The translations under genes were made by a program, and so were the position numbers. From CAMXAS01 sp964442435 (GTDB taxonomy: Bacteria; Bacteroidota; Bacteroidia; Bacteroidales; P3): DNA of 64,000 nt. This document shows positions 9,001-19,000 of this stretch, piece by piece. Numbering within the stretch: position 1 is the stretch's first letter; every line of letters starts with the position of its first letter. Below the pieces are notes generated by a model that was given only the letters and a program-made list of their open reading frames with translations, searched no databases and had not been told where the DNA came from. The stretch spans positions 1-64,000 of the forward strand of contig CAYTZG010000009.1 of NCBI GenBank assembly GCA_964442435.1, read 5' to 3'.

Positions 9001-9200
9001 CTCAAGCAAGCTTGGCTTTCCGCTCGACTTGCACTATCTTTAGGATTACCCCCTCAAGATAGGCTGCGTCTCGGTAAAGCTCAAGCAAGCTTGGCTTTCC
9101 GCTCGACTTGCACTATCTTTAGGATTACCCCCTCAAGATAGGCTGCGTCTCGGTAAAGCTCAAGCAAGCTTGGCTTTCCGCTCGACTTGCACTATCTTTG
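9001..9200 (+). repeat. Tandem 79-bp promoter-bearing repeat (2.5 copies) upstream of tgt
   Basis: The unit starting CTCAAGCAAGCTTGGC recurs at 9001, 9080 and 9159, a period of exactly 79 bases. The two full units look identical and the third stops after the -7 box. Each unit carries a CAAGCTTG palindrome, then a -33-like CTTG, then a -7 box 20 bases on. In units one and two the box reads TATCTTTA; only the last reads TATCTTTG (9193-9200). The stretch between the GT2 and tgt genes (8898-9220) holds only this array and the divergent GT2 promoter. Confidence 0.9.
9169..9200 (+). promoter_or_regulatory. Promoter for tgt
   Basis: CTTG (9169-9172), 20 bases, TATCTTTG (9193-9200), with the tgt ATG at 9221. 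The -33 element forms the right half of the palindrome CAAGCTTG (9165-9172). Confidence 0.7.
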
Positions 9201-9220
9201 CGGACGACAATCACTGCCTT

Positions 9221-10354
9221 ATGTTGACATTTGAATTACAGGCCAACGACCCTAAGTCCGGTGCGCGCGCCGGCTTGATTCATACCGACCACGGCGATAT
9301 TCCCACGCCTATTTTCATGCCGGTGGGCACGGTGGGGTCGGTCAAGGCCGTGCAGATACCCGACCTCAAAAATGAAATCGACGCCAAAATCATCTTGGGC
9401 AACACCTACCACCTGTATCTGCGGCCGGGCTTGGATATCCTTAACCGTTGCGGCGGTCTGCACAGGTTCAACGGCTGGGATCGCCCGATTCTGACCGACA
9501 GCGGCGGCTTTCAGGTCTATTCGCTCTCCGGCACGCGCAAACTCAAGGAGGAGGGCGTTACGTTCCATTCCCATATCGACGGGTCGGTGCATCTGTTCAC
9601 GCCCGAAAAAGTCATGGACATAGAGCGTTGCATCGGGGCCGACATCATGATGGCGTTTGACGAATGCACGCCGTTTCCCTGCGATTACGGCTATGCCGAA
9701 AAATCGATGCACCTGACGCACCGCTGGCTTGACCGCTGCGTAAAGCGCTACCGCGAGACCGAACCGCTTTACGGCTATCATCAGGCCTTGTTCCCGATTG
9801 TGCAGGGCAGCGTTTACAAAGACCTGCGCCGCATTTCGGCCGAGAAAATCGCGTCGGTGGGCGCGGAGGGCAACGCCATCGGCGGGCTGTCGGTGGGCGA
9901 GCCCAAGGAAGTCATGTACGAACTGACGGAGTTGGTGTGCGGCATCCTGCCGGCCGACAAACCGCGTTACCTCATGGGGGTGGGCACGCCCGAAAACATT
10001 TTGGAGGGCATCGCCCAGGGTGTGGATATGTTCGACTGCGTGATGCCCACGCGCAACGGCCGCAACGCGATGCTGTTCACTAAAAACGGCATCATGAATA
10101 TGCGCAACCGCAAGTGGGCCGACGATTTCTCGCCCATAGAGGAAGACGGCGAATGTTATGCCGACCGTTGCTATACGAAAGCCTATCTGCGGCATCTGTT
10201 CACGGCCGGCGAATACCTCGGCCCGATGATCGCGAGCCTGCACAACCTCGCGTTTTACCTGTGGCTCGTGCGCGAGGCACGGCAACACGTCTTGGCGGGC
10301 GACTACGCCACGTGGAAAGCCGTGATGGCCCCGCGCCTGATGACGCGTCTATAG
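9221..10354 (+). CDS. tgt: tRNA-guanine transglycosylase (queuosine synthesis)
   Basis: A 377-residue TIM-barrel enzyme that exchanges guanine-34 in tRNAs with GUN anticodons for preQ1. Motifs present: GNTYHLYLRPG, LTDSGGFQVYSLSG (substrate pocket Asp and SGGFQ), FDECTPFPCD and FDCVMPTRNGRN (catalytic Asp). The start at MLTFELQ follows the promoter by about 20 bases; the longer frame begins inside the repeat. The C-terminal zinc region is unusual: where E. coli has CDCYTC, this reads ECYADRC, so most aligned Cys ligands are displaced, although the later His (IASLHNL) remains. QueA, the next enzyme of the pathway, is encoded at 40495. Confidence 0.96.
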   Translation: MLTFELQANDPKSGARAGLIHTDHGDIPTPIFMPVGTVGSVKAVQIPDLKNEIDAKIILGNTYHLYLRPGLDILNRCGGLHRFNGWDRPILTDSGGFQVYSLSGTRKLKEEGVTFHSHIDGSVHLFTPEKVMDIERCIGADIMMAFDECTPFPCDYGYAEKSMHLTHRWLDRCVKRYRETEPLYGYHQALFPIVQGSVYKDLRRISAEKIASVGAEGNAIGGLSVGEPKEVMYELTELVCGILPADKPRYLMGVGTPENILEGIAQGVDMFDCVMPTRNGRNAMLFTKNGIMNMRNRKWADDFSPIEEDGECYADRCYTKAYLRHLFTAGEYLGPMIASLHNLAFYLWLVREARQHVLAGDYATWKAVMAPRLMTRL

Positions 10355-11542
10355 GCCGGTTTCGGCTTCTATCTCCACCCAAAGGTCGTCGCGGCACACG
10401 TCGGCATAGACGATCTGACAGATTTCTTTCGGAAAATACCGGTATAGCATTTCGGTGAGGTGCCGCGCCTGATCGGCGTGAATGGCCGATTTCAGATAAA
10501 GGCGGACGCGGCGGTAACGCGGCGCGGCCGGTTCAGCCGTCGCCACGAGGCGTTCGATGGATTGTACCGTGTTTTCGAGTTGTTTGTCCGGCGAGGTGGG
10601 ATCCAGCGTCCGTTCGCCGGCGATGGAGGCTGTGCCGGACACCCAGCAGCATAGCGGGAAGTCGGGCGCGCTGTTGGCGGCTTTGGCGTCCTTCTGCGTC
10701 TGCAGGCGGGCGCGGCTGAACAGGGGCGGCGTCTTGGCGTCCTTGCCCACGAGCACGCGGTCGGTATAGTCAAACGCTTCGGTCTGTACGGGGCTCTTGA
10801 GCGCGGGCGGCAGATGCCTGTCGGCCGATTCGAACAGCACGGCGTCGATGATGATGCCGGCATAGTCGCAGCCGATGCCCGTGGCCGCGGGATAGATTGG
10901 CTCCCGTTTGTGGTTCTGATAAAACGCCTGTCTTACCGTATTGAACTCCTGATAGTTTTGTTTCATCTCACCCGTCTTGCCGTGCGGGTTGAGCGCCAAA
11001 ATCTGTCCGATGTAATTCCATTGACGGATGACGTGGTCGAACCGCAGGCCGACGTGGTCTATCCAGCGTTGCAGGCCGTTCAGGCAATGCAGGCCGGCCG
11101 CGTAGGCCGCCGACATCTTGACACCCCGCATCTGCGCGTAAGGCGTGGCGAAGCCGGAGCACCAGAACTGTCGGCAACCGTAGCCGTCCAAACGCACGTA
11201 AGGCAGGTTGTCGAACCACTCGTAATAAGGCTTTATATTGCTGTCGTTCAGATAAAAAACGTCAACGGAAATCCAATCTTTCGTCAGGGGCGGCTGTTCC
11301 ACCACCGTAACGGCCGGCACGCCCGACAGCGTTTTGCACGCTTTGAGGCGGCGGGCAATCGCGCGTTGCAACCGCTTGCAGTCGGTACGGCGTTCCGTCA
11401 ACTTGGCCGCGAAAACGACAACCTTGACGAGAAACCCGTCGTGGGCGGCGTCAAATTGGCGGATGGCCGCCACCGTTTCGTCGGCGGGGGCGTTTCCGAA
11501 CGGCAGGTCGAGCCGTTCATAGCGTATGGCGTGGTTCGGCAT
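10349..11542 (-). CDS. Chorismatase (FkbO/Hyg5)/RidA-like family protein
   Basis: A roughly 397-residue protein resembling the chorismatase group: an N-terminal RidA-like half and a C-terminal RidA-fold half. Suggestive motifs are RQWNYIGQI, the following YQEFNTVRQAFY, PAATGIG, and the C-terminal YADVCRDDLWVEIE, where chorismatases have active-site Cys and Glu. Family members hydrolyse chorismate to dihydroxycyclohexadienoate or hydroxybenzoates in polyketide starter synthesis. Here no polyketide genes are nearby, so the substrate is uncertain. The start chosen (MPNHAIRYERL) follows the minus-strand box at 11558-11565; an ATG at 11551 is also possible. It is convergent with tgt and the stop codons overlap slightly. 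Confidence 0.65.
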   Translation of the reverse strand: MPNHAIRYERLDLPFGNAPADETVAAIRQFDAAHDGFLVKVVVFAAKLTERRTDCKRLQRAIARRLKACKTLSGVPAVTVVEQPPLTKDWISVDVFYLNDSNIKPYYEWFDNLPYVRLDGYGCRQFWCSGFATPYAQMRGVKMSAAYAAGLHCLNGLQRWIDHVGLRFDHVIRQWNYIGQILALNPHGKTGEMKQNYQEFNTVRQAFYQNHKREPIYPAATGIGCDYAGIIIDAVLFESADRHLPPALKSPVQTEAFDYTDRVLVGKDAKTPPLFSRARLQTQKDAKAANSAPDFPLCCWVSGTASIAGERTLDPTSPDKQLENTVQSIERLVATAEPAAPRYRRVRLYLKSAIHADQARHLTEMLYRYFPKEICQIVYADVCRDDLWVEIEAETGL

Positions 11543-11557
11543 GGTTTGCATCGTATG

Positions 11558-11583
11558 CAAAAATACAAAAAATCGTAAATTTG
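11558..11583. promoter_or_regulatory. Overlapping divergent promoters
   Basis: The minus strand carries TATTTTTG (11558-11565) for the chorismatase-like gene. The plus strand carries TAAATTTG (11576-11583) for the C_GCAxxG_C_C gene. The two -7 boxes are only 10 bases apart, so RNA polymerase binding at one should exclude the other. Confidence 0.6.
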
Positions 11584-11623
11584 CACGATAAAGACGTTGG
11601 GTTGCCCCAAAAACGAGAGGTAT

Positions 11624-12022
11624 ATGGATAGAAAAGCGGAGGCGGTCGCCAAAAAGGCGGACGGCTATAACTGCGCGCAGGCGGTGGCCTGCACGTATTG
11701 TGACTATGCGGGTGTGGATGAACCGACGATGAAGAACCTGACGGCGGCTTTGGGCGGCGGTCTGGGCACCGGACAAGGCACGTGCGGCGCCATTGTCGGC
11801 GCGGGCGTTGTGCTGGGCGGCTACTTCAAGGAACGGGCCGCTTCCATGCGGGCCATGCAGTCGCTCGTCAAGGCGTTCGAGGCCCGCAACGGCGCGGTGA
11901 CCTGTTGTGAACTCAAAGGCATGGGCACGGGGCGGGTGTTGCGCGCCTGCAACGACTGTGTGGCCGATGCCGCCGAAATATTGGCGTCGCTTCTGACCGA
12001 AGCCGGCGCGGAAACGAAATAG
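11624..12022 (+). CDS. C_GCAxxG_C_C family redox-type protein
   Basis: A 132-residue protein of the C_GCAxxG_C_C family, named for its spaced cysteines. Visible here are YNCAQAV (residues 16-22), GTGQGTCGAIVGA (about 50-62), CCELKG (about 97-102) and the C-terminal CNDC. The cysteine pattern suggests metal or iron-sulfur binding or a redox role, but no member is well characterised. The ATG beginning MDRKAEAV is preceded by a purine-rich GAGAGG site. The DUF819 gene begins 4 bases after its stop, so the two are probably an operon. Confidence 0.85.
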   Translation: MDRKAEAVAKKADGYNCAQAVACTYCDYAGVDEPTMKNLTAALGGGLGTGQGTCGAIVGAGVVLGGYFKERAASMRAMQSLVKAFEARNGAVTCCELKGMGTGRVLRACNDCVADAAEILASLLTEAGAETK

Positions 12023-12026
12023 CGTT

Positions 12027-13232
12027 ATGGAAAAGGTGGCGGTTTTACTTGGCGTTTATCTCATCGTGCCGGCCCTGCTGATGTTCATGCAGGCGCGCTG
12101 GTCCGCCGTGCAGAAGATAGGGGCGATACTGTTGGCCTATGCCGTCGGCATCGTGCTTTCGTTGACGGGCTTTTCCCAAAGCGCCGATGCGGAAACGGCG
12201 CAACAGCTCTCCACAATGAAAGCCGTGTTGCAGAACGTCTGCGTGCCGTTGGGCATCCCGTTGCTGCTCTTTTCTTCCGACTTCAAGCAATGGCGCCGCC
12301 GTTGGAAACAGGTGGCCGTGGCGTTCGCCGTCGGCATCGCGGCCGTGATGGCGGCCGTCACCGCGTCCTATTATCTGTTCAAGGGGCAGGGCATTCCGGA
12401 ATTGGAGAAGGCGGCCGGCCTTATGGTGGGCTTCTACACGGGCGGCACGCCCAACGTGGCTTCGCTCAAAATGGCCCTGCAACCCTCGGCCGAAACCTTC
12501 CTGCTCGTCAATTCGTTTGAAATCGTCATCACGTTCGTGCTGTTGGCCTTCCTCATAGGGGGCGGCTATAAGCTCATGCGGCGGTGGCTGCCGTATGCCA
12601 AGCCGTCGGCTACGGCGACGGCCGCGTCCGCCAACCTTCGGGAAACGCTGGCCGCCCGTCGGGCGTTGGCGCGGGCCGGCAAGGTGGAGGATTACCGCTT
12701 CATGTTCCGCAAGCCGATGCTCAAGGGCTGGCTCTGCGCGTTGGGCTTGGCCGTGCTTATCGCGGCCGTCGCCGCGGCCATCAGCCTCTTGTTCCCGAAC
12801 GATTACCGCGTGGTGGCCATCGTGCTCGGCATCACGACGCTCAGCATCGCGGCCTCGTTTTCCGAGCGCGTCCGCCGTTTGCCCAAGAGTTTCGAGTTGG
12901 GGATGTATTTCATCCTCGTGTTCAGTACCGTCATCGCGTCCGATTTCAATGTGGAACACCTCGGCACGGTGGCCGACAAGCTGTTTTATTTCATCGCGGC
13001 GGTGCTCGGCCTTAGCCTCGTGCTGCATTTCCTGTTGGCCAAACTCTGCCGCGTGGAGGCCGACACGTTCACGATTTCGATGACGGCCCTGATATTCTCG
13101 CCGCCTTTCGTGCCCACGGTGGCCGGCGCGATGAAGAACCGCGACTGTATGCTCACGGGCATCGTCGTCGGCTTGCTCGGCTACGCGCTGGGCAATTATC
13201 TAGGCATAGGTTGGTATATGCTTATCAGTTGA
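12027..13232 (+). CDS. DUF819 family membrane protein
   Basis: A 401-residue polytopic membrane protein with about ten hydrophobic segments spread over the whole length. Two similar halves are separated by a charged loop at about residues 190-230. Glycine-rich GFYTGGTPNVASLKMAL (about residues 134-150) in the first half and the FSPPFVPTVAGAMKNRD stretch near the end are typical of DUF819 (YjcL-like) proteins, which resemble transporters. The substrate is unknown. The gene is tightly linked to the Cys-rich protein upstream, and the acyltransferase follows 23 bases later. Confidence 0.85.
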   Translation: MEKVAVLLGVYLIVPALLMFMQARWSAVQKIGAILLAYAVGIVLSLTGFSQSADAETAQQLSTMKAVLQNVCVPLGIPLLLFSSDFKQWRRRWKQVAVAFAVGIAAVMAAVTASYYLFKGQGIPELEKAAGLMVGFYTGGTPNVASLKMALQPSAETFLLVNSFEIVITFVLLAFLIGGGYKLMRRWLPYAKPSATATAASANLRETLAARRALARAGKVEDYRFMFRKPMLKGWLCALGLAVLIAAVAAAISLLFPNDYRVVAIVLGITTLSIAASFSERVRRLPKSFELGMYFILVFSTVIASDFNVEHLGTVADKLFYFIAAVLGLSLVLHFLLAKLCRVEADTFTISMTALIFSPPFVPTVAGAMKNRDCMLTGIVVGLLGYALGNYLGIGWYMLIS

Positions 13233-13255
13233 CAAAACATTAATCGCAGATATAC

Positions 13256-14569
13256 ATGGTCTATTTCAATATCGTAGAAAAACGTTCCATCTATTACCGG
13301 TTTTGGCGCCGTTGGTTCGGGCGTTTCTTCTCCACCGTCTATTACCGGAAATTCGTCGTGCGGGGCACGGAGAACCTGCCGCCCGTGGGCACGCCCTACA
13401 TGATTGTGAGCGATCATCAGAACGGCCTGTTGGACGCGCTCTGCATCCTGTTCGGCTTGCCGGAACGCCATACGCCGATATTTTTGGCGCGTTCCGACAT
13501 CTTCAAAAAACCGTTCGTGGCCAAATTGCTTTGCTTTTGCAAGATTCTGCCGATATACAGGCAGCGCGACGGCAAGGAACAGCTTGGCAAGAACGAGGCG
13601 ATTTTCGATTTCGCCGCCCGCATGATAGGCGAGGGGGCGGCCGTCAGCCTGTTTCCGGAGGGGCACCATCAGGAAGGCCATTACTTAGGGCGGTTTAAGA
13701 AAGGCTTTGCGCGTATCGCGTTCGATGCGGCCGAGCGCAAGTGTTTTCCCGCCGATATGCTCGTGGTGCCGGCGGCCAACCACTATGTGCGTTACCGCGG
13801 ACACCGCACCGAAGCCATGCTCATGTTCGGCAAGCCGGTGCGTCTGGTCGATTACTACGCGGCCTACCGCGAAAACCCGGTGCGTGCGATGGTGCTGTTG
13901 GCCGAAGAATTGGAAAGCCGCGTCCGCGGCATGATGCTTGATATGCCCTACCCGGAACGCTATGCGGCCATGGACGCTTGGCGTGAGTTGGCGCGCGACC
14001 CCGAACTGACCGACGTGGAAGCCATGCTCAAAGCCGATAAGGCTTGGGCTGACCATGTGCGGACGCTGCCCGAAGCCGAGGTGGAACGGGCTTGCGCGAC
14101 CGCGGTTGAGGTTTCGGCGCAACTCCGTCAAAAGGGTTTTTCGCCCGCCGAATGGCCCGTCAAGGTCAAGATAAAGGATTTGCTGACCCATGCGCTTTGC
14201 CTGTTGATTTACGCGCCTTTCGCGCTGGGCGGCCTGCTGCTGACCGCCGTGCCGTTCGCCATCAGTTGGCATTTGGCCGGCAAGTTCAGCAAGGCGGCCA
14301 AGACCGATATGCTGTTTTCCACGTTCCATTTCACGTTGGATATGTTGTTGACGATTCTAATCAATCTAATATATACGGTTCTTTTCGCCGTGTTCGTGCG
14401 CGCCACCTGGTGGACGTTGCCGATATTCTTCGGTTTGTGCTTCGCCTTGCGCGTGGCCTATGTCGAATACCGGGCCTATGGCCGCAAGTTCATCCGGCAG
14501 TGTCGGGCGTATGCGGCGCGTAAGGACGGCGCTTTGGCCGAAGCCGTGGCCGGGGTGCGCGCCCTATAG
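13256..14569 (+). CDS. 1-acylglycerol-3-phosphate acyltransferase-like membrane protein (PlsC family)
   Basis: A 437-residue protein with an N-terminal PlsC-type acyltransferase domain. The catalytic motif reads SDHQNGLLDAL (about residues 58-68), and the glycerophosphate-binding motif reads FPEGHHQEG (about 132-140). The His-to-Asp spacing in HQNGLLD is one residue longer than the textbook HX4D, as I believe is common in Bacteroidota homologues. The C-terminal third has hydrophobic segments (about residues 310-345 and 360-400), so it is anchored in the inner membrane. It probably acylates lysophosphatidate or a related lipid. Its end overlaps the convergent TANFOR-like gene by 6 bases. Confidence 0.85.
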   Translation: MVYFNIVEKRSIYYRFWRRWFGRFFSTVYYRKFVVRGTENLPPVGTPYMIVSDHQNGLLDALCILFGLPERHTPIFLARSDIFKKPFVAKLLCFCKILPIYRQRDGKEQLGKNEAIFDFAARMIGEGAAVSLFPEGHHQEGHYLGRFKKGFARIAFDAAERKCFPADMLVVPAANHYVRYRGHRTEAMLMFGKPVRLVDYYAAYRENPVRAMVLLAEELESRVRGMMLDMPYPERYAAMDAWRELARDPELTDVEAMLKADKAWADHVRTLPEAEVERACATAVEVSAQLRQKGFSPAEWPVKVKIKDLLTHALCLLIYAPFALGGLLLTAVPFAISWHLAGKFSKAAKTDMLFSTFHFTLDMLLTILINLIYTVLFAVFVRATWWTLPIFFGLCFALRVAYVEYRAYGRKFIRQCRAYAARKDGALAEAVAGVRAL

Positions 14570-16039
14570 CTTCCGTCCGGATTTCGTGGCCTTGAACGTG
14601 CCGCTGACCAGGCGGTAGTCTTTGTCGATGAAAACCCGCGAATAGGTCAGTTTGAGCCCCGTATTGTCCAGCAAGGGCACATAGGTGTGGGCGGTGCCGC
14701 TGAAATAGCCGTCGTAGCCCTCCACCTCGTCGATGACCACCTCAAAGCCGCTTTGGGTTTTTACGTGGTCAAACGGACGCAGCACCGGCAGGGCGTCCGC
14801 TTCGTGCACCGCGGGCGCTTCCGTGGTCGGGTGCTCGCCGCATTTCAGTCCTTCGGGTTTTTCTTCCAGCGTCTTGAACCGTTGCACGCGGTCGGGTTCG
14901 CTCCATCCGTCCTCACAGCGGCGTTGAAACGTGCATTCGTAGGCTGTGGCGGGTTCGAGCGGATAGAGTGTGTACCGGGTCTCGCCCAACGGAATCTCCA
15001 CGGGAAACCAAGCCGCCCCGGCCACGTCGGCCTTGCGGTATTGCAGGCGGTAGGCCTCATCCAACGGGTCTTCCGGCCAGTTGACGCGGGCGGCAAAGGC
15101 CGTCACGCTGTCCACGCGCCATTGGGTCAGGGCGGGGCAGTAGGCCTTGTAGGTAAAGCTGAACACTTCGCTGTACCCGTGGTTGGCAAAGACGATTTCG
15201 TGGCCGTTGGCGTCGCGCCCCGAAGCTTGGATGCGGAACGCGTAGCGCAGGCCGACTTCCAAGGGCGGCATGGCGTCGTTATAGGCCAGCGTGGTTTGGT
15301 CGGTCGTTTGGCTGTAAACCGTGCCCAACTCGTCGAACCGGCTTTGCCAGTCGCCTGTAAAATGTTCCGGAATCCGTTTCAGTTCAAAGCGGTATTCGGT
15401 TTCCATAAACCCGGCCTGCGCGGCGTGCCGCGGCGTCCAGCCGAAGACGATTTGCGTCGCCCCCTGCTTCTGTATCACGCTTTGGTCGGCCGGCGCATAG
15501 GGCAGCGGCGGCTCGCACGACACTAAGCGGAACATACCGGGCGTTTCGTTCAGCGAGACCTTGACGCCCGAAGCGGCCTCATACACTTCGAACGTCAATT
15601 GGTAGAAACCGTCCGGCAGCCGCTCGCCGTTCTGCAGGTATTGCTGTTTCGTCATGCCCGAAAACACGAGGTTCTGCAGGTTGAAATATTCATACAGCTC
15701 GTCGCTGCGGAGCGCAAGCGTCTCGCCGCCGTTGAGGCGGAACGTGCGCGGCAGGGGCCGGCTGTTTTCGATGCTGATGCGGTCGGATGCCAGCACCATG
15801 CGCAGCCGGAGCGTGGCCGCCGGCACGCTGGCGTCCAGCAGGTCTATTTGCAGCGTAAAGGCGTCGTCGCTGCGCCGGAACCAGTCCGGGATGCGGTGCA
15901 GGTGCGGAGGGTTGCAAACCGTGTTCGACCGCACGGGCGGCAGGTTTTGGGCGTGCAACGGGCCGAGCGTTCCCGACAGTAAAGTATATATAATGATGCG
16001 GCCAAGGCGGTGGGCAATGTTGAAATTCATGCGTTTCAT
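14564..16039 (-). CDS. TANFOR-like secreted protein with fibronectin type III modules
   Basis: A 491-residue exported protein. The signal peptide has a basic start, hydrophobic core and AQN cleavage region near residue 31. It resembles TANFOR-domain proteins: an extended beta-domain with YFNLQNLVFSGM and LPDGFYQLTFEVYEA, a central FGWTPRHAA repeat-like strand, and a fibronectin-like segment (YRLQYRKADV, TAYECTFQRRC). No C-terminal type IX sorting tail is visible. It starts 37 bases after the giant SprB-like gene, so the two are almost certainly one operon and may act together at the surface. A second in-frame ATG three codons later (MNFNIAH) is an alternative start. Confidence 0.7.
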   Translation of the reverse strand: MKRMNFNIAHRLGRIIIYTLLSGTLGPLHAQNLPPVRSNTVCNPPHLHRIPDWFRRSDDAFTLQIDLLDASVPAATLRLRMVLASDRISIENSRPLPRTFRLNGGETLALRSDELYEYFNLQNLVFSGMTKQQYLQNGERLPDGFYQLTFEVYEAASGVKVSLNETPGMFRLVSCEPPLPYAPADQSVIQKQGATQIVFGWTPRHAAQAGFMETEYRFELKRIPEHFTGDWQSRFDELGTVYSQTTDQTTLAYNDAMPPLEVGLRYAFRIQASGRDANGHEIVFANHGYSEVFSFTYKAYCPALTQWRVDSVTAFAARVNWPEDPLDEAYRLQYRKADVAGAAWFPVEIPLGETRYTLYPLEPATAYECTFQRRCEDGWSEPDRVQRFKTLEEKPEGLKCGEHPTTEAPAVHEADALPVLRPFDHVKTQSGFEVVIDEVEGYDGYFSGTAHTYVPLLDNTGLKLTYSRVFIDKDYRLVSGTFKATKSGRKL

Positions 16040-16076
16040 AAGGCAAAAGCTTTTTAAGTGAAATGATAGTTGAGGT

Positions 16077-19000
16077 TTAGGGTTTGGTAACGATGAGCTT
16101 GAGGTTCTTCGTCGTGTTTTCGGCGTGCAGCACCAAGACGTACAGGCCGGCCTGTTCCGGCAGGTGGAGCGTCTGAACGGTCTGCCCGTCGGCCACCGGC
16201 CATTTCCCCCTTTGGCGGATGCGACCCGAAACGGCTTCGATCAAGGCGTATTCCACCTCCGTGCGCCACCGCATATCGAGCACGATGTTGGTGTGACCCG
16301 CGGCCGGGTTGGGCGCGGCCCTCAGGCCGAGGAAAGGCGTTTCGGTTTCGATGGTCACCCGTTTGAAGCCGCCCTCAGGCAGCACCTGTACCTGCGTCGT
16401 CTTGCTTTGGGCGCAACGGCCTCGGAAACTCGTCAGCGTGATGTCGAACGTGCCGGTATCGTGAAAGAAAAACTCGGCGTAGGGTCCTTCGGCATACAGC
16501 AGTTCGGCTTCGGGCGGCAACGTCCAGTGCGAGCTGTCGGCGGGCGGATAGGAGACGTCCGCGGCCGTGGCGGTCTCACCCGCCCGCAGTTGCGTGCTGA
16601 TCCAAAACAGGCAGTTTACGGTATCGTCCACGGTTATGATGCGCACCGTGTCCTGATATTGGCAGGCGTCGTGCTGCACCAGCGTCAGGCGGTGCAGGCC
16701 GTCTTGGTCGCTTTCCGTTTCGAGGCCGAACGACAGGCTGCCGTCGGGCAACGTCCAGTAGCCGACGATGTCCGAAGAATCGTTGGTAAACGTCGGTTTC
16801 AGCACGGTGCTTTGGCCGGCGCAGAGGTACTGCGTTTCAAACGGTTGCCATTGCAGGGCGGCGGCACGCACGAGCGTTACGCCGGTATCGACGCGGCACA
16901 GCAGGCTGTCGGTTACCGCCAGCAGGTAATAGCCGAGTCGCGCGTTTTGGATAAGATGGGTGGCGCTCGTATAGTCCGCATGATACCAGTGGTAGCGGTA
17001 GGGCGGCGTGCCGCCGCAGGCCGCGGCGTTCAGCTGGCCGTAGTCGTTCGGGCAGAGCGGCTGCCGTATCGAGAGCACGGGGCGCAGGGGTTCGGGTTCG
17101 GACAGCGTCATGCTGTCTTGCAGGCGGCAACCGTTGCGGTCGGTCACGGTCAGGCGGTACGACCCGGCGGCGAGCCCGTCGAAAACGGCGGTTTCGGGGC
17201 CGTTCTGCCATTGGTAGCGGTACGGATAGCTGCCGCCCGTCACCTCGGCCGATAGCGAGCCGTCGGCGCGTCCGAAGCAACGCGGCGTTGTGGGCACGAT
17301 GCGGTTGGAGAGCGGTTCGGGTTCCGTCAGGTTGAACGCGGCGGCGCAGGTGCGGCCGTCGGCGTCAATAACCGAGAGCTCGTAGAGCGCGGCGGGCAGG
17401 TTTGTTATATATACGCCCGTGTCGCCGTGTTGCCAAAGGACGCGGTAGGGCGGCTGTCCGCCGAGAATTTCCACGCTCAACGCCCCGTCGGCCTCGCCGT
17501 GGCAACTCACGGCTTGCGCCCGGCTGATGCGGGCCTCAAAGTCCGCCTGGCTGTCAAATGGAAATTCTCCGCGCACGGCGCACAGATGTTGGTCATAGAC
17601 GGTCACGGTGTAGTTCTCGCCGCGGCGGTAGGCGATGTGGTCGCTTGTGTCGCCGTGCGCCCAATCGAACCGATAGGGCGGACAGCCGCCGGTCGGGTTC
17701 GGATAGAGCAGGCCGGTGGGCGTCGGGTCGCCGCCTTTCGGCTTCTTGCCGTCGTCTGCGTCAGGCTTCTCAGGCTGTTCCACCGGCCACGGCTGTAAGT
17801 CCGCCGCCAAGCGGAGCGGGGCCGGCTCGTCCAGCCACAGGCTGTCGGTGGCCGTGGCGCCGTAAGCGTCCTCTATTTCCACGCGGTAGAACCCGCCCGG
17901 CAGCGGCGGACTTACGGCCGACGTATGCGGCAAAGCGCATTCCAGCAGGGCATCTTCCGCCTCGGGACGGCGTTCAAACCAACGGTAAGTGTAAGGCGCT
18001 TTGCCGCCGTCGGCCAAAACGGTCAAAATCCCGTTTTCGCCGTGGCAGAGGATGGGTGTCGTCTCGCTCAGCAACACCTGTACGGCCGTGCTCAGTTCCA
18101 CTTCAAAATCGCGGCGCAACCCGTAGCCGTGGGCATCGGTCACCGTAAGTGTATATACGTCAGCCGACAGGCTGTCAATCCCCACGTCGCCGCGCTCCCA
18201 GGCCGTGAAATCCGCCACCGTCTCGCCCGCCGCGTTACACCATACGATGCGGTAAGGCGGCACGCCGCCGTCAAGGTAGGCCCTGATCCGTCCGTTGTCC
18301 TCCGAGCGGAACACCGCTTCCAAAAAGGCCTTCTCGCCTTGGCAATGCAGCACCTTGATGTTCGACAGGGCCAGCGAATCGGGGCTTTCCACCGTATAGT
18401 CCCGTTCAAAGCGGCAGCCGTGGGCGTCGGTCAGCGTCAGGCGGTACACGCCGCTCCAAAGGCTGTCGGGCAAGGTCTCGTCCCAACGGGCGGTGCCGTC
18501 CATCCGGTCGCTTTCGCCCTGCCATACGGCGCTATGCGGCGCGGTGCCGCCCTCTATCCGCCAGTCGATATGGCCGTCCGCCGCCCCGTAGCCGCTCACG
18601 GCGGTCGGGTTTACGGTCGCGCCCAACGGCTGTGGCGCGTTCAGCATAAAGCTGTCCAAGGAAACCACGCCCTTGGCGTCGGTCACGGTCAGCAGATAGC
18701 GGCCCGCGTCCAAACGGTCGGGCGTTTGGGCGTCCTGCGGCAAAAGGGGCTGTCCGTCGCGTTGCCAGTCGTAGCGGTAGGGTGGCGTGCCGCCGCTTAC
18801 AAAGGCTTGCAACGCGCCGTCCCGGCTGTCGGCGCAGCGGATGCTCCGTTGCAACAGGATTTCGCACCTCAGGTCGGGCGTCTTCACGATTTCGGCCGTG
18901 TCTTCGTAAAAACAACCGTGGGCGTCCACAATCCCATAGCGGTAAAGGCCGTGCGGCTGTCCGTCTATTTTGGCCGTGGTGTCGGCCATGGAACGCCAGC

